The notes under the pieces were generated by a model. That model had not been told where the DNA came from. It did not search any database and worked only from the letters and a program-made list of their open reading frames with translations. A program made the position numbers and the translations under genes. 64,000 nucleotides of DNA from PBB1 sp965229345 (GTDB lineage: Bacteria > Pseudomonadota > Gammaproteobacteria > Burkholderiales > Burkholderiaceae_C): the NCBI GenBank assembly GCA_965229345.1, contig OZ245872.1, positions 2,666,001-2,730,000 of the forward strand, read 5' to 3'. Below are positions 1 to 8,695 of this stretch, in pieces; positions within the stretch are counted from its first letter, which is position 1, and each line of letters begins with the position of its first letter.

Positions 1-1944
1 CGCCAGCGACAACGCATGGCCGGGCGAGGCCAGCACGTCGAGCAACGCGACGAGGTCGCGCACCTCGGGTGCGTCGAGCAGCAAGGCCTCCTCGACCGCC
101 GCGCACGGCACGCCGAGGCGAGTCAGCGCAGCCGCTGCCAGACGCAGCGATTCACGCTTGCGGCACAGCACCTGCACCTCGCCCGGGCGCACGCCACCGG
201 CCAGCACGGCCTGCACCGCCGCCGCCACACGATCGGCCTCCTGCTGGCGCAACCGCTGCTCGGGCTCGACACGCGGCACGGTCAACGTGTCCCGCCAGGT
301 GTCATCACCCGCTTCGTCCCGGCGAACTTTCGGCTCGCGCAACACCAGGGGCAATCGACTGGCACCGGCCCCGGGGACAGCGCCCAACGCGGTTGAATGC
401 GGCCGGAAGCCGGAGAACTGGCCTTCGCCGTGCGCCTGAGCGAACACCGCATTCAGCACCGCCAGCACCTCAGGCGCATTGCGCCGCGTGTGATCGCAAC
501 TGAGCACGCTGCCTTCGAGGCCGTGCTGCACGAAGTCGCGTGCCGCCTCGAACACCTTGGGCTCGGCGCGTCGGAAGCGGTAGATGCTCTGCTTCGGGTC
601 GCCCACGATGAACACGCTGGGCGGCCGCTGTCCGCTGGCGCCACCGCCCGCGCCCGCATAACCCGACAGCCAGGCCCCCAGCGCATGCCACTGCAGCGGG
701 CTGGTGTCCTGGAACTCGTCGATCAGCAGATGCCGCACGCGCGCGTCGAGCCGCTCCTGGACCCAGCCCGACAGCGCCGAATCGCCCAGCAATGCGACCG
801 CGCAACGCTCCAGATCGGCCATCTCGACCAGACCACGTGCACGCTTGTAGGTCGCCAGTTCCGCGAACAAGGCGCGCGAAAGCCGCACCATGCGCAGGTG
901 CTCATCGCGCGCATCGTGCTGCGCCACCGCGGCGCGCACAGCGGTCAGCACATCGATCGCGGCCTGCTGCTCGGGGCTGTCCCCGAGGCCCTTGCGAGGG
1001 GTGTCGGTCTTGGTGAACAACGCCGCCCACAACGCGTCGAACAACGCCTCGGCCGACGACGCTTCCAGGGTCGTCCAGGCGGCTTCGATGGCGCGTGCGG
1101 CATCTGCGGCCTTCTTGCCGCCTGCCGCGCCCAGCGCCGACGCGCAACGCTGCAGCGTTGCACGACATGCAGGCGCGTGAATCCACTGCGCGGGGTGTGA
1201 GGCCGCATCGACCCCCGGCCAAGGCGCAACCGGCGGCGCCACACTGGGCTCGAGCGTGTCGGCAGCGTCGGCAAGCTCGATCTCCACGCGCTTGGTCCAG
1301 GCCGCATCCAGCCATTTGCGCAGTTGCGAGCGACCGCGCTGCTGCACCAGGCAGTGGTAATCCGCGCGCAACACCTCGCTGGCGACCACCGCCGCATGGA
1401 AGCGCCGATACACCTCGCTCTCGTGATCGGCCAGGTCGTCGATGATCTGCGCATCGCGCTGGATGCCGAGCTCGATCAGCAGGTCCAGCGGTGCGGCTTT
1501 CAACAACTGCGAAAACCAGGCGTGGAAGGTGCGTATCTCGACCGCGCGGCCCTCCTGCTGCAAGCGCTGCTGCAGACCGGCCAGCGCAGGGGCCAGCGCC
1601 TGCGCAGCCGCGGCGTCCAGACCCCGCTGCTGCAAGGCCAGCGCACGATCGGCGTCGCTGCCCACATCGGCCGAAAAAGCCGCGAGCCACTCGTTCAGGC
1701 GCGCGCGCATCTCGCCCGCAGCCTTGCGGGTGAAGGTGATGGCGAGGATCTCCTGCGGCCGGGCACCGTCGAGCAGCGCGCGCAGGATGCGCGAGACCAG
1801 CATCCAGGTCTTGCCCGCGCCGGCGCAGGCCTCGACGACCACGTGCCGACGTGGATCGCACGCGGTGGCATAGAAGGCATCGGCGCTGACCAGCACCCCG
1901 TCGATGCGGTAGGCGGGTGGCGGCAGGGACGTGGGCGCGCTCAA
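1..1944 (-). CDS. addA: AddA-like UvrD-family helicase/nuclease, N-terminal part (runs off window)
   Basis: ATP-dependent superfamily I helicase subunit of an AddAB/RexAB-type double-strand-break resection enzyme. Reading inward from position 1944, 648 codons are open without a stop to the window edge. Visible motifs: Walker A EACAGAGKT (about residues 38-46), motif Ia-like ITFTRKAAGEMR, a Walker B LLIDEFQDTSPLQW and motif III VGDPKQSIYRFRRAEP. The C-terminal half, with any nuclease domain, lies outside the window. The start is taken as TTG at 1944-1942, overlapping the TGA of the upstream nuclease gene, which implies translational coupling; a GTG 15 codons later is an alternative. The pairing with an AddB-like gene is what separates it from UvrD or Rep. 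Confident on family, less on the exact start. Confidence 0.85.
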   Translation of the reverse strand, partial: MSAPTSLPPPAYRIDGVLVSADAFYATACDPRRHVVVEACAGAGKTWMLVSRILRALLDGARPQEILAITFTRKAAGEMRARLNEWLAAFSADVGSDADRALALQQRGLDAAAAQALAPALAGLQQRLQQEGRAVEIRTFHAWFSQLLKAAPLDLLIELGIQRDAQIIDDLADHESEVYRRFHAAVVASEVLRADYHCLVQQRGRSQLRKWLDAAWTKRVEIELADAADTLEPSVAPPVAPWPGVDAASHPAQWIHAPACRATLQRCASALGAAGGKKAADAARAIEAAWTTLEASSAEALFDALWAALFTKTDTPRKGLGDSPEQQAAIDVLTAVRAAVAQHDARDEHLRMVRLSRALFAELATYKRARGLVEMADLERCAVALLGDSALSGWVQERLDARVRHLLIDEFQDTSPLQWHALGAWLSGYAGAGGGASGQRPPSVFIVGDPKQSIYRFRRAEPKVFEAARDFVQHGLEGSVLSCDHTRRNAPEVLAVLNAVFAQAHGEGQFSGFRPHSTALGAVPGAGASRLPLVLREPKVRRDEAGDDTWRDTLTVPRVEPEQRLRQQEADRVAAAVQAVLAGGVRPGEVQVLCRKRESLRLAAAALTRLGVPCAAVEEALLLDAPEVRDLVALLDVLASPGHALSLA

Positions 1945-4568
1945 CGCGGCACTCCGGCGGTCTGCGGAAGGTCGGCCCACTGGTCGCGCCGGCACAACCC
2001 GCGTGCGTCGCAGTGGTCACAGGCTGTGCCTTCGCCCAGCGCCGGCAACGCGGCACCGCCCCGCAAACGCGCCAGATCGCGGCCCAGGCCTGCCACCAAG
2101 GCGATCGCGCTGTGCTCCACGTCGGGGTGACGCACCTCGGCGATCTGCTTCGCATCGTCGAGCGACAGATACATTGCATCCAGTGGACCGATGTCACCGA
2201 CCGCGCGGCCCTGCTCGATCGCCAATGCCGCGTAGAACGGCAGCTGGGTGTCCTCCTGCGGCTGCGCGACCTTGTCGCGCAAGGCCTGGGTCGAGCCCGT
2301 CTTGTAGTCGATCAGCTGCGTCACCGCTGCGCCGCCGTCGCCCGACACGCTGTCGATCCGGTCGATCACGCCGTGCATCGCGATGCCGCCCCATGCATCG
2401 GGCCGCACGGTCCACTCCCGCTCGCCGTCCAGCCACTGTGCACCGTTGCGGTCACGCGCCTGCAGCCAGATGACGTAGCGCGGCGCGAAACGTTCGAAGG
2501 TGGCGCTGAACGGCAGGAAATCGCCACCGTCGAGCGCCAGCTCGGCCTGCACCTGCAGCGCGGCGGCGGCCAGCGCGAGGGCGTCGTCGTCGGCAGCACG
2601 CGGTTCGGGACGTGCCTGATGAAAGCGGTGCAGCACCGCATGCAGCCAGGTGCCGTAGTCGCGTTTCTCCAGCTCACCATCAAGCTCTTCGGCGGCTTGC
2701 AAGCCCAGCATGCGCAGCGCGAAAAAGCGGTACGGACACGCGCGCAGCGCCTCACAGGCACTGGCGCTCAGGCGATCGGGCAGCAGCGCCGGGGCGGTGG
2801 GCAGCGGCCGAGCGATGGGCTGCGCTGCGACCACCCGCTCAAGACGTGCGTCGGTCGCCGGGCTGGCAAGCGCACGGCTCGCCGACTGTAGGGCGGCCCA
2901 CAGTCGTTCGAGCCAGGGGCTGGCCGACAACGGCTCTCCATCGTCGTCGGTGCGTCGCAGCAGGGTGACCGGCGCGCCGCGCAACACGTGCACGAATCCG
3001 AGCAGCTCGCGGTCGCGGCGCTGCGCGGCCGTCAACAAGCCGAGCGTGGTCGCATCGGCATCGTGGAGCAAGGGATGCGGCGACGGGAGCGCGCCGAGTC
3101 GCTTCTCGTCGGCGCCGGGCCAGACGACAGCGGCGAACCGCCGCAGCATGGCGCGTGCTGCCGGAATCAGGATGACCGCAGGTGATTCAGGCGACGACGG
3201 CACATAGCTCGCCTGTTCCAGCGCCGCATCGACCCAGCGCGCGTAGTCGGGGAGCGTCAGCGCGTCGGTGTCCGCCGCCCCCAGCTGCGCATCGGTCAGA
3301 TGCAGGGCGGACAGCACCTGCTGACCCGCCTCATCGCTTTCAAGTGCACGTGCCACGCCGCTGGTGTGCAGCGCCACGCGCAAACACTGGCTCCAGGCCG
3401 TCAGGGTGCGCGCGCCACCACGCAACGGCTCGATGGCTTGCGCGGCACACGCCCACAGCGCAGCGGCGGGCGCTGCCAGGCGTTGCGGATTCACAGACAC
3501 CGGCCGTGCCCACTGCTGACGACGCAGTCCGGCTTCGAGCGTGGCCAATGCGTCTGCGCTGACGGTATCGGCCGGCCAGGTCTTGAGGGCGTCGAGCACG
3601 TCGTCCACGCTGGCAGTCGGCGACGCCGCCCGCAGCAACGCCATCACGGCGGCTGCCGCGCGAGTGGTGGAAAGCGTCCAGCCGGTTTCATCGCGCAACG
3701 GCACGTCCTGGCGGGCCAGCAGCGCACGCACGCGGCGCGCCAGCACCCGATCCTGGGCAATCAAGGCCACCGGTGTTCCGTGTTTCGCTGCATCGGACAG
3801 CAGCTGAGCAGCCGCGCGCTGGGCTTCGTTTTCGAATCCGCTGCACAGCTGGCATTGCACGCGAGACTGTGGCGCCACCGCCCGAATCGCATCATCACCA
3901 GGCGGGTCCGCATCGAGCCACAAGGTCGGGACAGCAGCTTCGTCGACGAGCCGCTGCATCAACGCATCGACACCACCCGCCTGCACGACGATCCATGCCG
4001 AGGGGCGCCATGAGAAGAGCACGTCGGTGGCCGCACGGGGTGCCGCCTGCGCCCATTCGAAGGCGATGCGCGCGAGTTGCCGCTCGGTACCACCCAGACC
4101 ACCGACGGCACTGAGCGCTGCACGGCCCTCGGCGCGATACCGCTCGCGTTGCGACGGCGACACGGCGTCGCGTGCCCGGCAGAGTGCGTGCGCGGTCTGC
4201 ACCAGCGCCTGGACCGCCTGGTCGAAGGCGCGGGGGTCGCGGCGATGCCACGCGGTCAGGGCCGACTGACTGCGCAGCAAGCGCCGCGCGGTCAAGCTGT
4301 CCAGCGCGACATCGAAGCGCAGGTCGTCACCCGATGGTGGCTCGGAAGGTGCAATGCTGCAGGCCAGTGTCTGCGTGGTTTCGACCCGAGGCATCCACCG
4401 ATCGGTCTGTGCCCAAGCGGTGCGCGCGAGCGACAAGTGCTGAGCAAACGGCACGATGAACACCGCATCGCGCAACGCCACACCGCGCGCTTCGGCCCAG
4501 CGCGATGCTGCCGCCACCGCTGCAGACCACGGGTCGCCGCGCTCATCCCAGAGAAAGATTTTCATCAT
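1941..4568 (-). CDS. addB: AddB-like PD-(D/E)XK nuclease of the AddAB recombination complex
   Basis: Second subunit of the break-resection nuclease-helicase, about 875 residues. The N-terminal two thirds is a degenerate helicase-like region without a recognisable Walker A. The C-terminus has the RecB-family nuclease block: CPYRFFALRML, then LIDYKTGS carrying the catalytic D and K of the PD-(D/E)XK fold, then Q-x-x-x-TQLPFYAAL. A Cys in ACPYRF plus CDHCDARGLC near the C-terminus match the four-cysteine Fe-S staple of AddB enzymes. Tandem ATG codons at 4568 and 4565 are the likely start; the open frame extends a few codons further upstream without a better start or an obvious Shine-Dalgarno. 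It overlaps the helicase gene downstream and diverges from trxA. Confidence 0.85.
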   Translation of the reverse strand: MMKIFLWDERGDPWSAAVAAASRWAEARGVALRDAVFIVPFAQHLSLARTAWAQTDRWMPRVETTQTLACSIAPSEPPSGDDLRFDVALDSLTARRLLRSQSALTAWHRRDPRAFDQAVQALVQTAHALCRARDAVSPSQRERYRAEGRAALSAVGGLGGTERQLARIAFEWAQAAPRAATDVLFSWRPSAWIVVQAGGVDALMQRLVDEAAVPTLWLDADPPGDDAIRAVAPQSRVQCQLCSGFENEAQRAAAQLLSDAAKHGTPVALIAQDRVLARRVRALLARQDVPLRDETGWTLSTTRAAAAVMALLRAASPTASVDDVLDALKTWPADTVSADALATLEAGLRRQQWARPVSVNPQRLAAPAAALWACAAQAIEPLRGGARTLTAWSQCLRVALHTSGVARALESDEAGQQVLSALHLTDAQLGAADTDALTLPDYARWVDAALEQASYVPSSPESPAVILIPAARAMLRRFAAVVWPGADEKRLGALPSPHPLLHDADATTLGLLTAAQRRDRELLGFVHVLRGAPVTLLRRTDDDGEPLSASPWLERLWAALQSASRALASPATDARLERVVAAQPIARPLPTAPALLPDRLSASACEALRACPYRFFALRMLGLQAAEELDGELEKRDYGTWLHAVLHRFHQARPEPRAADDDALALAAAALQVQAELALDGGDFLPFSATFERFAPRYVIWLQARDRNGAQWLDGEREWTVRPDAWGGIAMHGVIDRIDSVSGDGGAAVTQLIDYKTGSTQALRDKVAQPQEDTQLPFYAALAIEQGRAVGDIGPLDAMYLSLDDAKQIAEVRHPDVEHSAIALVAGLGRDLARLRGGAALPALGEGTACDHCDARGLCRRDQWADLPQTAGVPR

Positions 4569-4688
4569 CGTGGCGATAGGAAAACACACTCGACGCCAGC
4601 GCTTGTGCCGCGAGGCGATGAGCCCAATGTGTCAAAATCATTGTGCCTTGTCGCCCTACTCCGGGCCCGCTCGTACCGAGGACTCATC

Positions 4689-5018
4689 ATGAGCAGCGAA
4701 CTGATCAAACACACCACCGACGCGTCGTTCCAGAGCGATGTCATCCAATCCAGCAAACCCGTTTTGGTGGACTATTGGGCTGAATGGTGCGGCCCGTGCA
4801 AGGCCATCGCACCCATCCTCGACGAGGTCTCGAAGGCCTATGACGGCCGGCTGCAGATCACGAAGATGAACGTGGACGAAAACCGCGACGTCCCGGCGAA
4901 GTACGGCATCCGCGGCATTCCGACGCTGATGCTCTTCAAGGACGGCACGCTGGCCGCAACCAAGGTTGGCGCTCTCACAAAGGCCCAGTTGACAGCCTTC
5001 ATAGACGGCAACCTATAA
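4689..5018 (+). CDS. trxA: Thioredoxin 1
   Basis: Cytoplasmic disulfide reductase, 109 residues, the usual TrxA length. The redox centre WCGPC is at residues 33-37, with the conserved cis-Pro region GIPTLMLFKDG after it and the buried Asp in VLVDYWAEW. A much longer open frame exists upstream, but the ATG at 4689 gives the canonical N-terminus MSSELIKHTT. Placed directly ahead of rho, the order found in many Burkholderiales. The final codons contain a consensus promoter for the next gene. Confidence 0.97.
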   Translation: MSSELIKHTTDASFQSDVIQSSKPVLVDYWAEWCGPCKAIAPILDEVSKAYDGRLQITKMNVDENRDVPAKYGIRGIPTLMLFKDGTLAATKVGALTKAQLTAFIDGNL

Positions 5019-5019
5019 T
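4989..5019 (+). promoter_or_regulatory. Consensus sigma-70 promoter for rho, inside the 3' end of trxA
   Basis: A perfect TTGACA (4989-4994) and a perfect TATAAT (5014-5019) are separated by 19 bp. The -10 box overlaps the trxA stop codon. Spacing is 2 bp longer than the optimum, which may temper strength. Transcription would begin near 5026, leaving a leader of roughly 215 nt before rho. Pattern match only. Confidence 0.65.
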
Positions 5020-5029
5020 GTGTTTGCTT

Positions 5030-5052
5030 GGGTGAGGTTCTCCGCCTCACCC
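5030..5052 (+). other. Leader hairpin between trxA and rho
   Basis: GGGTGAGG (5030-5037) pairs perfectly with CCTCACCC (5045-5052) around a 7-nt loop. No U-tract follows, so it is not a clean intrinsic terminator. It may protect the trxA 3' end or structure the rho leader, where rho autoregulation usually acts. The rest of 5053-5240 shows no other feature I can support. Confidence 0.5.
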
Positions 5053-5240
5053 CTTCAGTCGCCACCCACCTGATCCTCAGGTCAAGGCGCAACAGCGATA
5101 CCGCCATTCGAAGCTGGCGGGTCCACCGCAAGAATCCGGCTCCACAGCGCATCAACATCGACTGCGCCTTGCATCGCCCCCCAAACCAAGGGCGCCTCAG
5201 CACCACTCCAGACTTCGCTCTCCTTCCTGGTTATGCATCC

Positions 5241-6503
5241 ATGCACCTGTCTGAACTGAAAGCGCTCCACGTCTCCGAACTCATCACGATGGGCGAGGCG
5301 CTGGAGATCGAGAACGTCACTCGCCTGCGCAAGCAGGAGCTGATGTTTGCAATCATGAAGAAGCGCGCCAAGGGTGGCGAGCAGGTCTTTGGTGATGGCG
5401 TGCTGGAGGTGCTGCCCGACGGATTCGGTTTTCTGCGTGCGCCCGACGCCAGCTACATGGCATCGACCGACGACATCTACCTGAGCCCGAGCCAGATCCG
5501 TCGCTTCAATCTGCATACCGGGGACGACGTCGAAGGCGAAGTGCGGGTGCCGAAGGACGGCGAGCGGTATTTCGCGCTGGTCAAGGTCGACAAGGTCAAT
5601 GGCCTGACGCCCGAGCAGAGCAAGAACAAGATCATGTTCGAGAACTTGACGCCGCTCTTCCCGAAAGAGCAGTTCAAGCTGGAACGTGACATCAAGTCCG
5701 ATGAGAACATCACCGCCCGCATCGTCGATCTGATCGCGCCGATCGGCAAGGGCCAGCGCGCGCTGCTGGTTTCGGCGCCCAAGAGCGGCAAGACGGTGAT
5801 GATGCAGCAGCTCGCGCACGCCATCGTCGCCAACTACCCCGAAGCGCACCTGATCGTGTTGCTGGTCGATGAACGCCCGGAAGAAGTGACCGAGATGCAG
5901 CGCACCGTGCGCGGCGAGGTCATCAGCTCGACCTTCGACGAACCGGCGCAGCGCCACGTGCAGGTCGCCGAAATGGTGATCGAGCGCGCCAAGCGCCTGG
6001 TCGAGATGAAAAAGGACGTGGTGATCCTGCTCGACTCGATCACCCGCCTGGCCCGCGCCTACAACAACGTGCTGCCGTCCTCTGGCAAGGTGCTGACCGG
6101 TGGCGTCGATGCCAATGCCCTGCAGCGCCCCAAGCGCTTCTTCGGCGCAGCACGCAACATCGAGGAAGGCGGCTCACTCACCATCATCGGTACCGCGCTG
6201 GTCGACACCGGCAGCCGGATGGACGAGGTGATCTACGAAGAATTCAAGGGCACCGGCAACTGCGAAATCCACCTGGATCGCCGCATGGCCGAAAAGCGCG
6301 TCTACCCATCCATCCTGCTGAACAAGTCGGGCACACGCCGCGAAGAGCTGCTGCTGAAGCCTGAGATCCTGCAAAAGACCTGGATCCTGCGCAAGTTGCT
6401 GTACCCGATGGACGAGATCGAGGCGATGGAATTCATCCTCGACAAGATGAAGTCCACCAAGACCAATCATGACTTCTTCGACATGATGCGTCGCGGTGGG
6501 TGA
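5241..6503 (+). CDS. rho: Transcription termination factor Rho
   Basis: Hexameric RNA-dependent ATPase that terminates transcription, 420 residues as usual for the family. The N-terminal Rho-N domain starts MHLSELKALHVSEL, followed by the cold-shock-like RNA-binding domain (GDGVLEVLPDGFGFLR, about residues 51-66). The P-loop SAPKSGKT is at 178-185, followed by the Walker B stretch VVILLDSITRLARAYN and the Q-loop/R-loop region. The frame is open upstream to 5028, but the ATG at 5241 gives the canonical N-terminus. No clear Shine-Dalgarno precedes it. It lies between trxA and rpmE. Confidence 0.97.
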   Translation: MHLSELKALHVSELITMGEALEIENVTRLRKQELMFAIMKKRAKGGEQVFGDGVLEVLPDGFGFLRAPDASYMASTDDIYLSPSQIRRFNLHTGDDVEGEVRVPKDGERYFALVKVDKVNGLTPEQSKNKIMFENLTPLFPKEQFKLERDIKSDENITARIVDLIAPIGKGQRALLVSAPKSGKTVMMQQLAHAIVANYPEAHLIVLLVDERPEEVTEMQRTVRGEVISSTFDEPAQRHVQVAEMVIERAKRLVEMKKDVVILLDSITRLARAYNNVLPSSGKVLTGGVDANALQRPKRFFGAARNIEEGGSLTIIGTALVDTGSRMDEVIYEEFKGTGNCEIHLDRRMAEKRVYPSILLNKSGTRREELLLKPEILQKTWILRKLLYPMDEIEAMEFILDKMKSTKTNHDFFDMMRRGG

Positions 6504-6550
6504 GCCCAGACGCGAGACAACCCCTGCGGACTGTCTCGTGCCTGGCTTAC

Positions 6551-6601
6551 GCCACTGGGTCTGCAAGCCCAGTGGCCGGAGAGATCTTCGCAAGTTATAA
6601 T
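6551..6601 (+). promoter_or_regulatory. Hairpin after rho and -10 element before rpmE
   Basis: GCCACTGGG (6551-6559) pairs with CCCAGTGGC (6568-6576), a strong stem without a U-tract. A TATAAT lies at 6596-6601 with no recognisable -35. It would start rpmE transcription near 6608, giving a 67-nt leader and a good TGAGG Shine-Dalgarno. The hairpin may also close the rho transcript. Pattern match only. Confidence 0.4.
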
Positions 6602-6674
6602 CAAAGGCTTCCCTCCATAGGCAAGTGCGTCGAATCGTTCGACGTGGCTCCCGCAACACAGCACTGAGGTTTCC

Positions 6675-6929
6675 ATGAAAGACGGCATCCACCCCAACTA
6701 CCGCGACGTCTGCTTCGTCGATCTGTCCAACGGTTTCAAGTTCGTCACGCGCTCGTGCGCCACGGCCAAGGAAACCATCAAGCTCGACGATGGCCGCGAA
6801 GTGCCGCTGTTCAAGCTCGAAACCACCAGCGAATCCCATCCGTTCTACACGGGCACGCAAAAGAGCGTCGACTCGCTGGGCGGCCGTGTCGAGAAGTTCC
6901 GCAACAAGTTTGCGCACATCAAGAAGTAA
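6675..6929 (+). CDS. rpmE2: 50S ribosomal protein L31 type B
   Basis: Large-subunit protein that bridges to the 30S head, 84 residues. The sequence begins MKDGIHPNYRDVCFVDLSNG and has the type B signature ESHPFYTGTQKSVDSLGGRVEKF. It lacks the CxxC pairs of the zinc-binding type A form, so it is the zinc-independent paralogue. It is the only L31 gene in the window. A TGAGG Shine-Dalgarno sits 9 nt upstream of the ATG. An intrinsic terminator follows closely. Confidence 0.95.
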   Translation: MKDGIHPNYRDVCFVDLSNGFKFVTRSCATAKETIKLDDGREVPLFKLETTSESHPFYTGTQKSVDSLGGRVEKFRNKFAHIKK

Positions 6930-6958
6930 GCCGGCTCACACACCCGCACGTTCAGAAA

Positions 6959-6981
6959 GGCAGCCTCGGCTGCCTTTTTTT
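6959..6981 (+). terminator. Intrinsic terminator of rpmE
   Basis: GGCAGC (6959-6964), CTCG loop, GCTGCC (6969-6974), then seven T (6975-6981). It ends 2 nt before the ATG of the next gene on the same strand. Confidence 0.85.
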
Positions 6982-6983
6982 GC

Positions 6984-8690
6984 ATGGTCCATTCCACACT
7001 GAACCCCGCCCTGGTTTCACAGCGCGCCGTGCAACGGCTACCGCGCTGGGCCTTGTTGCTGTTCTGCGCGGCCTATGTGCTGCCGGGGCTGTTCGGGCGA
7101 GACCCCTGGCGCAACGCCGATGTGACGGCATTCGGCTACATGGTCGGCATGGCCGATGGCCGCTCGCCGTGGTGGATGCCCACCGTGGGCGGCGTCACGG
7201 CCGACCCGGCACCCGTGCCCTACTGGCTGGGTGCGATCTTCATTCGATTGCTCAGCACCGTGATCGATCCAGCGCTGGCCGCGAGGCTGCCGTTCGCCAT
7301 GCTGCTGGTGGCGGTGCTGGCGCTGACCTGGTATGCGGCCTATCACCTGGCACGCACCGAGGCAGCTCAACCCCTGCCCTTCGCCTTCGGCGGCGAGGCT
7401 GACCCGGTCGATTACGCCCGGGCCATGGCTGACGGTGCGCTGCTGGCCCTGATTGCAACGCTGGGGCTGCTGCAACTGGGCCATGAGACGACACCGGAGC
7501 TGACCCAGCTCGCCTGTGTGGCGCTCTACACCTATGCGATGGCGGCCAGCCCGTCCCGTGGCATGAGCCCCAAGCTCGCCATCATGATCGGCCTGCCGGC
7601 ACTGGCCGGCAGCGGCGCACCGAGCATCGCGCTCGCGCTCGGTCTGTCGGGCAGCCTGGTGTGCGCACGATCGGACTACCCGGTCGTTCGGCGATTCACG
7701 CCATGGGTAGCGGGCGCCACGGCACTGACCGCCGCGATGGCCACGGCTTTCGATCTGTGGACATCGCAGATCGGCAGCTATGGCACGCTGGACAGCGTGA
7801 CGGCCGTGATCCGTCAATGGTTGTGGTTTCTGTGGCCAGTGTGGCCCTTGGCGTTGTGGACACTCTGGCGGTGGCGCCGCCACATCCTGAACCGCCACAT
7901 TGCAGTGCCCTTGAGTTGCGCGGCCGTGACCGCCGCAGCCAGCGTCGTGATGGGCGGCCAGGATCGTGTGCTGATGCTGTCGCTGCCGGCCTTTGCGCTG
8001 CTGGCGGCTTTTGCCCTACCCACACTCAAGCGCAGCACGGCTGCAGCCGTCGACTGGTTCTCGGTGTTCTTCTTCAGCCTCTGCGCGATCGCGTTCTGGA
8101 TCATCTACGCCTCGCTGCAGATCGGCTTCCCGGTGCGCCCGGCGCAAAACGTCGTGAAACTCGCTCCAGGCTTTGTCTCGCAGTTCTCCCTGCTCGCGCT
8201 GCTGCTGGCTGCTGCCGGCAGCCTCGCATGGGTGTGGCTGGTGCGCTGGCGAACCGGCCGCAACCAGCATGCGCTGTGGAAGAGCCTGGTGCTGCCGGCC
8301 AGCGGCGTCGCGCTGTGCTGGCTGCTGCTGATGACGTTGATGCTGCCGGTGCTGGACTACGCGCGCAGCCTGCGCCCGCTGGTCACCCGCGTGGCCCAGT
8401 ATGTGCCATCGGATGCGTGCATCTCGGCCTCTCGGCTGCCCCGCAGCGTGTGGGCTTCGCTGGAGTACTTCGGCGGATTCCGGGTTGATGGCACGACCGG
8501 GGCGACAGACACCCGCTGCACCTACCTGCTGCAACCAGAGGCCAGGGCCGGCAAGCATCCCGCACCGCCGGGCTGGACGCTGGTCGCCCGCGTCAGCCGA
8601 CCCACCGACCGAACGGAGTGGGTGGCGATCTACCAACGCCTGCCGAGCAGCGCTGCTCGATCGGCTGCAGGTCGAGCAGCCGCGCGCTGA
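6984..8690 (+). CDS. ArnT/GT39-like integral membrane glycosyltransferase
   Basis: Polytopic protein of 568 residues with about a dozen hydrophobic segments. An N-terminal acidic motif GLFGRDPWRNADVTAFGYM follows the first helix; this matches the DE-type catalytic loop of lipid-linked sugar transferases (ArnT, PMT_2). A soluble C-terminal domain of about 110 residues follows, with Cys-containing SDACISASRLP and DTRCTYLL. Such enzymes move a sugar from a polyprenyl carrier to lipid A, protein or glycan on the periplasmic side; the acceptor cannot be told from sequence. The ATG at 6984 lies against the rpmE terminator and has no Shine-Dalgarno, so expression may be weak or the start may be elsewhere. 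Convergent with phoR. Confidence 0.75.
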   Translation: MVHSTLNPALVSQRAVQRLPRWALLLFCAAYVLPGLFGRDPWRNADVTAFGYMVGMADGRSPWWMPTVGGVTADPAPVPYWLGAIFIRLLSTVIDPALAARLPFAMLLVAVLALTWYAAYHLARTEAAQPLPFAFGGEADPVDYARAMADGALLALIATLGLLQLGHETTPELTQLACVALYTYAMAASPSRGMSPKLAIMIGLPALAGSGAPSIALALGLSGSLVCARSDYPVVRRFTPWVAGATALTAAMATAFDLWTSQIGSYGTLDSVTAVIRQWLWFLWPVWPLALWTLWRWRRHILNRHIAVPLSCAAVTAAASVVMGGQDRVLMLSLPAFALLAAFALPTLKRSTAAAVDWFSVFFFSLCAIAFWIIYASLQIGFPVRPAQNVVKLAPGFVSQFSLLALLLAAAGSLAWVWLVRWRTGRNQHALWKSLVLPASGVALCWLLLMTLMLPVLDYARSLRPLVTRVAQYVPSDACISASRLPRSVWASLEYFGGFRVDGTTGATDTRCTYLLQPEARAGKHPAPPGWTLVARVSRPTDRTEWVAIYQRLPSSAARSAAGRAAAR

Positions 8691-8695
8691 TCAGT

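Noticed and set aside
16..503. Plus-strand open frames opposite the AddA-like gene
   Set aside because: Low-complexity Arg/Ala/Pro translations typical of the complementary strand of a GC-rich gene; the minus strand carries clear helicase motifs.
4077..4688. A 204-codon N-terminal extension of trxA
   Set aside because: Antisense to the AddB-like gene and absent from thioredoxins; ATG 4689 is canonical.
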